The notes under the pieces were generated by a model. The model saw nothing but the letters and a program-made list of their open reading frames with translations. It was not told the origin of the DNA and did not search any database. Positions 41,875 through 50,688 of a DNA stretch of 64,000 nt are shown piece by piece (position 1 is the first letter of the stretch; the number at the start of each line of letters is the position of its first letter). Source of the stretch: Sandaracinobacteroides sp041675905 (GTDB lineage Bacteria; Pseudomonadota; Alphaproteobacteria; Sphingomonadales; Sphingomonadaceae); contig JBAYSX010000006.1 of NCBI GenBank assembly GCA_041675905.1, forward strand, positions 1 to 64,000. Reading direction: 5' to 3'. Position numbers and translations under genes: made by a program.

Positions 41875-42016
41875 AAAAAAAAGGCCGGAGGAGCAAGCTC
41901 AACTCCGGCCTGAGAATTTTGGTCCGCCCCAAGGAGGGAGGGAGAAAGGTGACGGACCAGGGCCGGTAGCATCGGGGAGGAGAGAGGCTCCCGGCCGTGC
42001 GCTGCAACGCAGCAAC
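41875..42016 (-). ncRNA. Candidate small RNA with C/U-rich hairpin loops
   Basis: About 140 bases on the minus strand between the tRNA and the LysR gene. Hairpin 1: GGCCGG/CCGGCC (41996-41991 with 41966-41961) with a loop containing CTCTCTCCTCCCC. Hairpin 2: TGGTCCG/CGGACCA (41959-41953 with 41926-41920) with a loop containing TCTCCCTCCCTCC. Hairpin 3: GGCCGGAG/CTCCGGCC (41910-41903 with 41890-41883) followed by eight T residues, a strong terminator. A short GCTGC/GCAGC hairpin stands at the 5' end. Loops complementary to ribosome-binding sites are the hallmark of several alphaproteobacterial trans-acting sRNAs. No open frame of note lies within it. Confidence 0.7.
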
Positions 42017-42022
42017 AACGTC

Positions 42023-42050
42023 TAGATAGCAGTTCCCGGGTTTTGTGCAA
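42023..42050 (-). promoter_or_regulatory. Sigma-70-like promoter of the candidate small RNA
   Basis: TTGCAC (42050-42045), a 16-base spacer and TATCTA (42028-42023) on the minus strand place the transcript start near 42016. It is the best housekeeping-type match I noticed in the intergenic DNA of this region. Confidence 0.55.
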
Positions 42051-42140
42051 GTGCGAAGAAGTTGGACCTGCTATGCAACTTTAGCATGGCTCAGTTTGAT
42101 ACGCGTCAATGCGAATCCACCGAGACATCCGCAGGCCGCA

Positions 42141-43046
42141 TTATAGCGTGCTGCCAAGAGCCGATGGTGTCATCCGTTCGACCAGAAAATCCCGGAGCGC
42201 TGCCACCCGGACGGAACCTTTCAGCTCCGACGAATATACAAAATAGGTCTGCATCACAGTACCTTGCAGATCCGGCAACACACACCGAACCTTGCCGGAG
42301 AACCGAATCAAATAGGATGGAAGGGCTGCAATTCCCGCACCGGCCTCTACCGCCTGCAATACGCCAAAGCTGTTGTTGACGGACAGGGCCGGTTCGCGCG
42401 GCGGCCCATCATGGCCGACATCGAGCACCCAGTTGATTCCACGCAGGTAGGATGGCGCTTCGGGGCCATAGGCGATGACGCGGTGATTCATCAGATCCTG
42501 CGGAACTTTCGGCTCGCCATGTTCCTCGAGATAGGCGGGCGAGGCGCACAGGCGGTACTGGATGGCTGCCAGGGGGCGCTGGATCAGATCAGCCTGATGC
42601 GGCTTGTGAAACCGCACCGCGCAATCCGCCTCATGACGGGAAAGGTCGCGCTCCTCGTCACCAAGCAAAAGGCTGACCCGGATATCGGGATATTTTCGCA
42701 GGAAATCACCAATATGCCGGGAAAGCCATGTGGAGCCAAAGGCGACCGTCGTCGTCACCTTGATCTCTCCGGTCGGGCGGTTGCGGCTGGCCTCGATTCC
42801 GGTTTTCGCCCTTTCCAGTTCATCGGTAATGCGCTGCGTGGTTTCGCGCAGTTGCTCGCCCTCGCTCGTCAACGCCAGACCGCGTGCGTGGCGGTGAAAC
42901 AGTTTGGCCCCCAGCGAATCTTCCAGAGCAATGATCTGCCGGCTGAGCGCCGGTTGCGACAATTGCAGCCGCCGCGCTGCTTCCGTGAAGCTCCCGGCGG
43001 TGGCTACGGCGTCGAACAGCCGCAGTTTGTCCCAATCGAGTTGCAT
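42141..43046 (-). CDS. LysR-family transcriptional regulator
   Basis: A 301-residue regulator. The N-terminal winged helix-turn-helix is KLRLFDAVATAGSFTEAARR followed by LQLSQPALSRQIIALEDSLG. The effector domain (about 90-300) follows the usual two-lobed pattern, with AVRFHKPHQADLIQRPL and EAGAGIAALPSYLI. It starts three bases after trxB, so the two are co-transcribed. The ligand and targets cannot be inferred. Confidence 0.9.
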   Translation of the reverse strand: MQLDWDKLRLFDAVATAGSFTEAARRLQLSQPALSRQIIALEDSLGAKLFHRHARGLALTSEGEQLRETTQRITDELERAKTGIEASRNRPTGEIKVTTTVAFGSTWLSRHIGDFLRKYPDIRVSLLLGDEERDLSRHEADCAVRFHKPHQADLIQRPLAAIQYRLCASPAYLEEHGEPKVPQDLMNHRVIAYGPEAPSYLRGINWVLDVGHDGPPREPALSVNNSFGVLQAVEAGAGIAALPSYLIRFSGKVRCVLPDLQGTVMQTYFVYSSELKGSVRVAALRDFLVERMTPSALGSTL

Positions 43047-43049
43047 GGG

Positions 43050-44009
43050 TCAGTCCGGTCGGGATGCATGCGCCGTGTGCGCCACGGACATCAGGAAATG
43101 CTCTGCCTCCAGCGCTGCCATGCAGCCGGAACCGGCGGCAGTAACGGCCTGGCGAAACACCTTGTCCTTCACGTCACCCGCCGCATAAACGCCGGGTACG
43201 CTGGTGGCGGTAGAGTCCGGCGCAGTCAGGATATAGCCTTCGGAATCCATATCCAGTTGCCCACGAAACAGGCGCGTCGCCGGATCGTGGCCAATGGCAA
43301 TGAACAATCCGTCGGTCGCCAGCCGTTCGCGCGCGCCGCTATGCACATCTTCCAGCACAATGCCGGTAACGCCATCCTCGCCTTCCACTTCGCAAACCGT
43401 GCGATTCCAGAGCGCTGCGATTTTTGGGTTGGCAGCCAGGCGTTCCTGGTTGATCCTGTCGGCGCGCAAACTGTCCCGCCGGTGGATCAGCGTGACCCGA
43501 TCCGCGAACCGCGTAAGGAATAATGCTTCTTCCACCGCGGTATTGCCGCCGCCCACTACCGCCACATCCTTGCCGCGGAAAAAGAAGCCGTCGCAGGTGG
43601 CGCAGGCGGATACGCCGCGCCCGCGCAGCCGCGTCTCCGATTCGAGGCCGAGCCAACGGGCCTGCGCACCGGTGGCGATAATCAGCGTGTCGGCCAGGAA
43701 CGTGGCACCGCTGTCTGCTTCGGCCACAAACGGCCGTTGCGACAAATCAACCGACGTAATCACGTCGGACACAAGCTCCACGCCAACATGTTCGGCCTGG
43801 GCGCGCATCCGCTCCATCAGGTCGGGGCCAAGAACATTAATATCGCCCGGCCAGTTTTCGACATCGGTCGTGATGGTCAACTGACCGCCCGGTTCCAGCC
43901 CCTGCACGAGCACCGGCCCAAGCCCGGCCCGCGCCGCATAGATGGCTGCCGTATAGCCCGCCGGCCCCGAACCGATGACCAAAACCTTGCTGTGTCGCCT
44001 GCTCGCCAT
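43050..44009 (-). CDS. trxB: Thioredoxin-disulfide reductase
   Basis: An NADPH-dependent FAD flavoprotein of 319 residues. FAD motif VLVIGSGPAGYTAAIYAARA, active-site disulfide SACATCDGFF, NADPH motif VAVVGGGNTAVEEALFL, and C-terminal FAD contact VYAAGDVKDKVFRQA. The ATG at 44009 gives the normal N-terminus. The downstream LysR gene shares its transcript. Confidence 0.96.
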   Translation of the reverse strand: MASRRHSKVLVIGSGPAGYTAAIYAARAGLGPVLVQGLEPGGQLTITTDVENWPGDINVLGPDLMERMRAQAEHVGVELVSDVITSVDLSQRPFVAEADSGATFLADTLIIATGAQARWLGLESETRLRGRGVSACATCDGFFFRGKDVAVVGGGNTAVEEALFLTRFADRVTLIHRRDSLRADRINQERLAANPKIAALWNRTVCEVEGEDGVTGIVLEDVHSGARERLATDGLFIAIGHDPATRLFRGQLDMDSEGYILTAPDSTATSVPGVYAAGDVKDKVFRQAVTAAGSGCMAALEAEHFLMSVAHTAHASRPD

Positions 44010-44227
44010 TGCGTTTTCCACTCCCACGGATGGCGGCCAGCGCCAGACCTTGTTTCGGCTCATGGATTTAGAGCCGGTCCCGCAGGGTTGCAAGCGGCAT
44101 GCGCCTGTCTTGCCGCTTGCATGGATGCGTAATAATCTTATAAAGGCCGGTTCACGTAATTGCCCGATCCGGCCATCAGTCGCCAGATTCGCAACCCATA
44201 CATGATTCCTCTTCGGAGAAGGCGCCC

Positions 44228-44710
44228 ATGAGTCCGCAGCGTCCGTACAGTCTCGATTCCATTGATCGCGAAATCCTTGCGATCCTGCAAAAAGAAGGCC
44301 GAATCACCAATGTCGATCTGGCAGCCCGCGTCGGTCTGACCGCGCCTCCCTGCCTGCGCCGCGTGCGGGCGCTCGAAGAAAATGGCGTGATTCGCGGCTA
44401 TCATGCCGATCTTTCGGTGCAGGCGCTGGACTGGCCCATCACGGTCTTTGCGATGGTCAGCCTGAAAAGCCAGGCGGAAGAAGATCTGAAAGCCTTTGAG
44501 GCGCATATCGCCGGCCTGCCGCAAGTGCGCGAATGTCATATGCTGAACGGAGAGATAGACTTCATCCTGAAACTGGTCGCCCGTGATCTGCCCGGATTCC
44601 AGCAATTCCTGACCGAAAAGCTGACGAGCGCGCCGAACGTCGCCAGCGTCAAGACGTCGCTCACCATCCGTACCTCCAAATCCGAAATCGGGGTGCCGGT
44701 CGATGGCTGA
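44228..44710 (+). CDS. Lrp/AsnC-family transcriptional regulator
   Basis: A 160-residue regulator. The helix-turn-helix is LDSIDREILAILQKEGRITN then VDLAARVGLTAPPCLRRVRA. The C-terminal RAM domain has VRECHMLNGEIDFILKLVAR. The TAPPCLRR variant with Pro-Pro-Cys is common in LrpA-type amino-acid-responsive regulators of alphaproteobacteria. It overlaps rluB by eight bases. The ligand is not inferable. Confidence 0.92.
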   Translation: MSPQRPYSLDSIDREILAILQKEGRITNVDLAARVGLTAPPCLRRVRALEENGVIRGYHADLSVQALDWPITVFAMVSLKSQAEEDLKAFEAHIAGLPQVRECHMLNGEIDFILKLVARDLPGFQQFLTEKLTSAPNVASVKTSLTIRTSKSEIGVPVDG

Positions 44711-45560
44711 CAAGCCACCCGCACGGCGCCGGGCAGCCCCCGCCGACCTGCCAAAGCGCGGCCGCCGTCAGGCGCGCACCGCCATCGCGACCCCTGCGGC
44801 GAAGGCGGCGGGGAACGGTGAACGCATCGCCAAATTGCTGGCGCGCGCGGGCGTCGGATCGCGGCGCGATATCGAACGCATGATCGCCGAAGGGCGCGTC
44901 AGCATCGGCGGCACGCCGCTGGAGACGCCTGCGACCATCGTCAAGGATTTGTCGGGCGTTACCGTAGATGGCAAGCCGGTGGCCGAAGCGGACGCGACGC
45001 GGGTATTCCTGTTCCACAAGCCGGCGGGCGTGTTGACGGCGGCGCGCGATCCCGCCGGGCGACCGACGATCTATGATATTCTGCCCGAAGACCTGCCGCG
45101 CCTGATGCCGATCGGCCGGCTGGATCTCAACACCGAAGGCCTGCTGCTGCTGACCAACGATGGCGAGCTCAAGCGGGCGCTGGAATTGCCTTCCACGGGT
45201 GTGCCGCGCAGCTATCGGGTGCGTGCGATGGGGCAGGTGCGCCAGGAAGATCTCGAACGGCTGGCGCTCGGCGTCACGGTCGAAGGCGTGCATTATGGCC
45301 CGATTGATGCGTCCGTCGATCGGCGCGCCAGCAGCGGCGGTGCGAACATCTGGCTGACGATGACACTGACCGAGGGCAAGAATCGCGAGGTCAGGCGGGT
45401 GTGCGAGGCCATCGGCCTGAAAGTCAGCCGCCTGATTCGCGTCGGCTATGGGCCATATCTTCTGGGCGATCTGCCGGTGCGCGGCATCGGTGAAGCGCCG
45501 GCTGGCACGATTGCGGAACTGCGTCGGCGCATCAGGCCCGTTGCCCAGTCAAAATCATGA
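44703..45560 (+). CDS. rluB: Ribosomal large subunit pseudouridine synthase B-like (RluB/RsuA family)
   Basis: A 285-residue pseudouridine synthase. A basic Ala/Arg-rich N-terminal tail (about 35 residues) precedes an S4 domain (ERIAKLLARAGVGSRRDIER). The catalytic Asp lies in MPIGRLDLNTEGLLLLTNDG. LTEGKNREVRRVCEAIGL is the RsuA/RluB/RluE/RluF signature. RluB modifies 23S rRNA near 2605; the exact site here is inferred from family. It overlaps rsmD by ATGA. Confidence 0.9.
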   Translation: MADKPPARRRAAPADLPKRGRRQARTAIATPAAKAAGNGERIAKLLARAGVGSRRDIERMIAEGRVSIGGTPLETPATIVKDLSGVTVDGKPVAEADATRVFLFHKPAGVLTAARDPAGRPTIYDILPEDLPRLMPIGRLDLNTEGLLLLTNDGELKRALELPSTGVPRSYRVRAMGQVRQEDLERLALGVTVEGVHYGPIDASVDRRASSGGANIWLTMTLTEGKNREVRRVCEAIGLKVSRLIRVGYGPYLLGDLPVRGIGEAPAGTIAELRRRIRPVAQSKS

Positions 45561-46093
45561 GGATCATCAGCGGCAAATGGCGATCCCGCCCGCTGGCAAC
45601 GGCGGCGGGTGAAGGAACGCGGCCCACGGCGGACAGGGTGCGGGAGACGCTGTTTTCCATGCTGTTATCCCGGCTCGGCAGTTTCGAGGGGCTGGCCGTG
45701 CTCGACCTGTTCGCCGGTTCTGGTGCGCTGGCGTTCGAGGCCCTGTCGCGCGGGGCGGAACGAGCGTGGCTGGTCGAACAGGATCGCGAAGCGCGCGCCG
45801 CGATTACGGCCAACATCCGCGCTTTGGCCGCCAACGCCACGCTGATCGGCCATGACGCGACCGCGCTGCCTGTCGCGCCCGCTGCGGCTGATCTGATTTT
45901 TCTCGATCCGCCCTATCATTCCGGGCTGGCGACGCCGGCGCTGGCGCGTGCGCGGGCGCAGGGATGGATTCAGCCATCCACCTGGATCAGTATCGAAACG
46001 GCGCGCGAGGAAAACCCTGAAGTGCCTGAAACCACAACCGAAACGGTGCGAGCCGTCGGCAAGGCGGCGCTTCATCTCTTGCGGCCTGCCTGA
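45557..46093 (+). CDS. rsmD: 16S rRNA (guanine966-N2)-methyltransferase
   Basis: A 178-residue SAM-dependent methyltransferase acting on 16S rRNA. It begins RIISGKWRSRPLATA, has the SAM-binding LDLFAGSGALAFEALSRGA and the catalytic DPPY in IFLDPPYHSG. Coupled to rluB by an ATGA overlap, giving a small rRNA-modification operon behind the Lrp gene. Confidence 0.93.
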   Translation: MRIISGKWRSRPLATAAGEGTRPTADRVRETLFSMLLSRLGSFEGLAVLDLFAGSGALAFEALSRGAERAWLVEQDREARAAITANIRALAANATLIGHDATALPVAPAAADLIFLDPPYHSGLATPALARARAQGWIQPSTWISIETAREENPEVPETTTETVRAVGKAALHLLRPA

Positions 46094-46115
46094 TCGTTCT
46101 GTATCTGTTCTGCAT

Positions 46116-48392
46116 ATGACTGCGCTTCCGACTTCCCTGCCGGACTGGATTTCCGGGCTGAATCCGCCGCAGCGCCAGGCGGCGCTTACGCTCGACGGAC
46201 CGGTGCTCGTTCTGGCCGGGGCCGGCACGGGCAAAACCCGGGCACTGACGGCCCGCATCGCCCACATCCTCGCCAGTCGCAGCGCCTGGCCCTCGGAAAT
46301 TCTTGCGGTCACTTTCACCAACAAGGCCGCCGCCGAAATGCGCCACCGGCTGGAGCAGATGATTGGCGGAGCGGGGGAGGGGATGCCATTTCTGGGCACC
46401 TTCCACTCCATCGGCGCCCGGATGTTACGGCGGCACGCCGAACTCGTCGGCCTGAAATCCGGCTTCACCATTCTCGATACCGACGACGTGCAGCGCTTGC
46501 TGAAACGCATTATCGTGGAAGCTGGCGTCGATGAAAAGCGCTGGCCCGCCAAACAATTATCGGCGCTGATCGACCGCTGGAAGAATCGCGGAGAGGTGCC
46601 GGATGCGGTGCCGGCAGGGGAAGCGGCGGCATTTGCCGACGGACGGGGGGCTGAGCTTTACGCCCGTTACCAGCAACAACTGGCGCAGTTGAACGCCGCC
46701 GATTTCGGAGATCTGCTGCTGCATGTGCTGACGATCTTCGATCAGCACCCTGATGTGCTGGTCGAATGGCAGCAACGCTTCAAATATATCCTCGTCGATG
46801 AATATCAGGACACCAATGCCGCGCAATATCGCTGGCTGACCCGGCTGGCTGCCCCCGCGGCGGGCGGGCGCGGCAATATTTGCTGCGTCGGCGATGACGA
46901 TCAGTCGATCTATTCCTGGCGCGGCGCGGAGGTCACCAATATCCTGCGCTTCGAACAGGATTTTCCTGGCGCGCAAACCATCCGCCTCGAACAGAATTAC
47001 CGTTCCACGCCGCATATTCTGGCTGCGGCCAGCGGCGTCATTGCCAACAACAGCGGGCGGCTCGGCAAGCAATTATGGACGGACCTGGCGGCGGGCGAAA
47101 AAGTCCAGGTCGTCGGCGTCTGGGACGGGCCGGAAGAAGCGAGGACCATCGGGGACCGGATCGAACGGCTATTGCGCGAGGGCGTCGATGCGCCGGAAAT
47201 CGCCATCCTCGTTCGGGCGCAGTTCCAGACGCGGGAGTTCGAGGACCGGTTCATCGCCATCGGCTTGCCCTATCGCATCGTCGGCGGCTTCCGCTTCTAC
47301 GAGCGCGCCGAAATTCGTGATGCCCTCGCCTATCTGCGCATCACAGTCCAACCGGAGGATTCGCTGGCGTTCGAACGCATCGTCAACACCCCCCGGCGTG
47401 GTCTGGGAGATAAAAGCATCGCCAAAATCCAGGCGCATGCGCGTACGCATGGCATGACGCTTGCCGCCGCCGCGCAGGCATTAACGGAAAGCGATGAACT
47501 GCCCCCGGCCGCGCGGCGGGCGCTGGCGACGCTGCTGGCGGGCATCCGCCGCTGGCGGGACCAGATCGCAACGCTCGAACAGGGGGCGCTGGCGCGCATC
47601 ATCCTGGAAGAATCGGGCTATATCGCCATGCTCGAAGCCGACCGTTCCGCCGACGCGACAAGCCGGCTCGACAATCTTTCTGAACTGACGCGGGCGATGG
47701 AAGGCTTCAGCGACCTGCAATCCTTCCTCGAACATGTCGCGCTGGTGATGGAAAATGACCGGTCTGACGCCAGCGACAAGATCGTCATCATGACCCTGCA
47801 TGCCGCCAAAGGCCTGGAATTCGATCATGTTTTCCTGCCCGGCTGGGAGGAAGGGCTGTTTCCATCGCAACGGGCGCTGGAGGAAAATGGCACGGCGGCG
47901 CTGGAGGAAGAGCGCCGGCTGGCCTATGTCGGCATCACCCGCGCCCGTCGCCGCGCGACGATCCTGCACAGCGCCAACCGGCGCGTCTATGGTCAATGGA
48001 CCGCGGCTATTCCATCACGATTCATCGATGAACTGCCGGCAGCCCATATCGAAACCGCCACCACGATCGCCGGCAGCGGCAGCGGCGGGCCATGGCGCGC
48101 GGCCTTTGCCGAATATGGCAATTTCAGTACCGAACGACCGGCGATACGTTTAGACACCCCAACTCCCACCGCCAGCCCGACACAGTCACGCCCGAGACCG
48201 ACGATCAACGCGCGCCCCATCGCCCGCAGCGTCGGCCATGCGCCCCGTACCGATCTGGCAGCGGGCGCACGCGTCTTTCACCAGAAATTCGGCATGGGCA
48301 CGGTCAGCCGCCAGGATGGCAACAAGCTGGAAATCGACTTCGACCAGGCCGGCACCAAAATGGTGCTCGACAGCTTCGTGGAAGTCGCGTGA
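46116..48392 (+). CDS. ATP-dependent DNA helicase UvrD/PcrA
   Basis: A 758-residue superfamily 1A helicase in nucleotide-excision and mismatch repair. Motifs: Q-motif NPPQRQAALTLDGP, Walker A AGAGTGKTRALTARI, Ia TFTNKAAAEMRHRL, II LVDEYQDTNAAQYRWL, III GDDDQSIYSWRGA, IV LEQNYRSTPHIL, V TLHAAKGLEFDHVF, VI EERRLAYVGITRAR. The C-terminal tail has the Tudor-like VFHQKFGMGTVSRQDGNKLE that binds RNA polymerase in this family. The ATG at 46116 is chosen at the conserved N-terminus. Confidence 0.94.
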   Translation: MTALPTSLPDWISGLNPPQRQAALTLDGPVLVLAGAGTGKTRALTARIAHILASRSAWPSEILAVTFTNKAAAEMRHRLEQMIGGAGEGMPFLGTFHSIGARMLRRHAELVGLKSGFTILDTDDVQRLLKRIIVEAGVDEKRWPAKQLSALIDRWKNRGEVPDAVPAGEAAAFADGRGAELYARYQQQLAQLNAADFGDLLLHVLTIFDQHPDVLVEWQQRFKYILVDEYQDTNAAQYRWLTRLAAPAAGGRGNICCVGDDDQSIYSWRGAEVTNILRFEQDFPGAQTIRLEQNYRSTPHILAAASGVIANNSGRLGKQLWTDLAAGEKVQVVGVWDGPEEARTIGDRIERLLREGVDAPEIAILVRAQFQTREFEDRFIAIGLPYRIVGGFRFYERAEIRDALAYLRITVQPEDSLAFERIVNTPRRGLGDKSIAKIQAHARTHGMTLAAAAQALTESDELPPAARRALATLLAGIRRWRDQIATLEQGALARIILEESGYIAMLEADRSADATSRLDNLSELTRAMEGFSDLQSFLEHVALVMENDRSDASDKIVIMTLHAAKGLEFDHVFLPGWEEGLFPSQRALEENGTAALEEERRLAYVGITRARRRATILHSANRRVYGQWTAAIPSRFIDELPAAHIETATTIAGSGSGGPWRAAFAEYGNFSTERPAIRLDTPTPTASPTQSRPRPTINARPIARSVGHAPRTDLAAGARVFHQKFGMGTVSRQDGNKLEIDFDQAGTKMVLDSFVEVA

Positions 48393-48492
48393 AATTTCGC
48401 GGATAAATAGTGGAAACCGGGATAGTTTCTCCTGCACGGGATAAAGAAGGGGCTTTCTTTGCAACGCGTCGCGGTGGTGCTAGGCGTCGCCC

Positions 48493-49749
48493 GTGAGCAC
48501 ACACGATAAACCTGCTTCCCCTTTCGCATTTCCCGCGTTCCGGGCGTTTTTCGTCGGAAAACTCGGTTCGACGCTGGCGCAATTGCTGATGGTCATTGTC
48601 ATCGGCTGGCAGGTCTATGACATCGCCCGCGTCACCATGTCCATTCGCGAATCCGCCTTCTTGCTGGGGCTGATCGGTCTGGCGCAGTTCGCGCCCGTAT
48701 TTCTGCTCACGCTCGTTGTGGGCGTCATCGCTGACCGGGTGGACCGGCGTTATATCGCCCGCGCTGCTATCGGGCTGGAAATCCTCTGCGCGCTGGCGCT
48801 CGCAGCTTTCACTTTCTCCGGTTCGCATACTTTGTGGCCCCTGTTCGCCATCGCCATGCTGCTGGGGGTAGGGCGAGCATTCGCCGCACCTTCCTTGTCG
48901 GCGCTGGCTCCCAATCTGGTGCCGCCGGCCGTTTTGCCCGGGGCGATCGCGTGGAACTCCATCGGCTGGCAGACAGGGGCAATTCTCGGTCCCGTTATGG
49001 GCGGGCTTGCCTATGATATTTATGCACCTGCACCCTATCTCCTCGCCGCGCTGCTGTTGACGCTGTCGCTCATCGCACTGTTTTGCATCCCGCCGGTAAA
49101 GCTGCCGGAAAAGACCGGCGCAAGTGGCGTGGAGTCGGTGAAGGAAGGCTTGCGCTACGTACGCGGCAATCAGGTGGTGTTTGGCGCAATTTCGCTCGAT
49201 CTGGTGGCGGTGATTCTTGCGGGCACCAATGCGATGTTGCCGATTTTTGCCCGCGACATCCTGCATGCGGGACCACTCGGCCTCGGCCTGTTGCGCGGTG
49301 CTCCGGCGCTGGGCGCGGCGGCGGTCGCCTTATGGCTCACCTTCCGCCCGCTGACCCGCCATGTCGGCATCACCATGTTTCTGAATGTCGGGCTGTTTTC
49401 CATCGCCACCATTGTTTTCGGCCTGTCGAAGGAATTGTGGCTGTCGTTGCCGGCGTTGGCGGTGCTGGGCGGAGCGGATATGATTTCCGTCTATGTACGC
49501 CAGTCGCTCATCCAGTTGCATACGCCCGACTCGATGCGCGGCCGCGTGTCGTCCGTATCGACCCTGTTTATCAGCGCCTCGAATGAACTGGGGGAGTTTC
49601 GCGCCGGCGTTGTGGCGTCTGCCATCGGCGCGGTGGAAGCGACGGTGATCGGCGGCGTGCTGGCATTGGGCGCAACTTTTTTGTGGTCCCGGCTGTTCCC
49701 ACAGCTGCGCGATGCTGACAGATTTGCGGTACCGGACGAACTCCGATGA
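48493..49749 (+). CDS. MFS transporter (EntS-like)
   Basis: A 418-residue transporter with 10-12 hydrophobic segments. The MFS loop motif between TM2 and TM3 reads VVGVIADRVDRRYIARAAI. The C-terminal half contains SMRGRVSSVSTLFISASNEL, typical of the enterobactin exporter-like (EntS) group. Substrate unknown. The GTG at 48493 is the best start. A 100-base gap separates it from uvrD. Confidence 0.85.
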   Translation: MSTHDKPASPFAFPAFRAFFVGKLGSTLAQLLMVIVIGWQVYDIARVTMSIRESAFLLGLIGLAQFAPVFLLTLVVGVIADRVDRRYIARAAIGLEILCALALAAFTFSGSHTLWPLFAIAMLLGVGRAFAAPSLSALAPNLVPPAVLPGAIAWNSIGWQTGAILGPVMGGLAYDIYAPAPYLLAALLLTLSLIALFCIPPVKLPEKTGASGVESVKEGLRYVRGNQVVFGAISLDLVAVILAGTNAMLPIFARDILHAGPLGLGLLRGAPALGAAAVALWLTFRPLTRHVGITMFLNVGLFSIATIVFGLSKELWLSLPALAVLGGADMISVYVRQSLIQLHTPDSMRGRVSSVSTLFISASNELGEFRAGVVASAIGAVEATVIGGVLALGATFLWSRLFPQLRDADRFAVPDELR

Positions 49750-49770
49750 CAGGAAGGGCAGGAGCGGCAT

Positions 49771-50688
49771 ATGCGTGTTGAGAATATTCTTCAGACGATC
49801 GGCAACACTCCCCATATCCGGCTGGGCCGGGTTTTCAGCCAGGCCGAAGTGTGGGTAAAATCCGAACGCGCCAATCCCGGCGGCTCGATCAAGGATCGGA
49901 TCGCCTTGCACATGGTGGAGGAAGCCGAGCGTTCCGGCCAGCTGAAACCGGGCGGCACCATTATCGAGCCGACTTCCGGCAATACCGGCGTCGGGCTTGC
50001 GATGGTTGCGGCGGTGAAAGGCTATCGGCTGATCCTGGTGATGCCGGAAAGCATGTCTCTCGAACGCCGGCGGTTGATGCTGGCCTATGGCGCGTCATTC
50101 GAACTGACCCCGCGTGAGAAGGGCATGAAGGGCTCCATCGAACGGGCAGAACAATTGCGCGACCAGACACCTGGCGCGTGGATACCGCAGCAGTTTGAAA
50201 ACCCGGCCAATGTCACCGCCCATGCGACGACCACGGCGCAGGAAATCCTCAAAGACTTCGCCGATCAACCGATCGACGTCATTATCACCGGCGTCGGCAC
50301 CGGCGGGCATATTACTGCCTGCGCCGAGGTGTTGAAGCCGGTCTGGCCGAATCTCAAGGTCTTTGCGGTGGAACCAGAACTGTCGCCGGTGATCAGTGGC
50401 GGCCAGGCGGGCCCGCATCCGATCCAGGGGATTGGCGCGGGTTTCGTGCCGGGCAATCTGCATACGCAAGTGTTGGATGGCGTGATAACGGTCGCCGCAG
50501 CGGCTGCGAAGACGTTTGCGCTGCGTGCGGCGCGGGAAGAGGGGCTGCTGGTCGGTATTTCATCCGGCGCGACTCTCGCAGCCATTCATAAAAAGCTTCC
50601 CGACCTGCCAAAAAATGCCCGGATTCTCGGCTTTAATTACGACACTGGCGAACGTTATCTGTCCGTTCCGGATTTTCTGCCGGAATAA
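49771..50688 (+). CDS. cysK: Cysteine synthase A (O-acetylserine sulfhydrylase)
   Basis: A 305-residue PLP enzyme that makes cysteine from O-acetylserine and sulfide. The PLP Lys is near 41 (NPGGSIKDRIAL), the phosphate loop is PTSGNTGVGLAMVAA, the glycine-rich loop is ITGVGTGGHITAC, and the tail GISSGATLAAIHK is normal. It overlaps the convergent phosphoesterase gene by 34 bases. Confidence 0.94.
   Translation: MRVENILQTIGNTPHIRLGRVFSQAEVWVKSERANPGGSIKDRIALHMVEEAERSGQLKPGGTIIEPTSGNTGVGLAMVAAVKGYRLILVMPESMSLERRRLMLAYGASFELTPREKGMKGSIERAEQLRDQTPGAWIPQQFENPANVTAHATTTAQEILKDFADQPIDVIITGVGTGGHITACAEVLKPVWPNLKVFAVEPELSPVISGGQAGPHPIQGIGAGFVPGNLHTQVLDGVITVAAAAAKTFALRAAREEGLLVGISSGATLAAIHKKLPDLPKNARILGFNYDTGERYLSVPDFLPE

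Noticed and set aside
41758..42140. tRNA plus 3' region as an island attachment site
   Set aside because: No integrase, direct repeat of the tRNA end or change in gene content follows the tRNA.
42264..43523. Long plus-strand open frame across LysR and trxB (about 419 codons)
   Set aside because: It lies antisense to two well-supported genes and crosses their junction.
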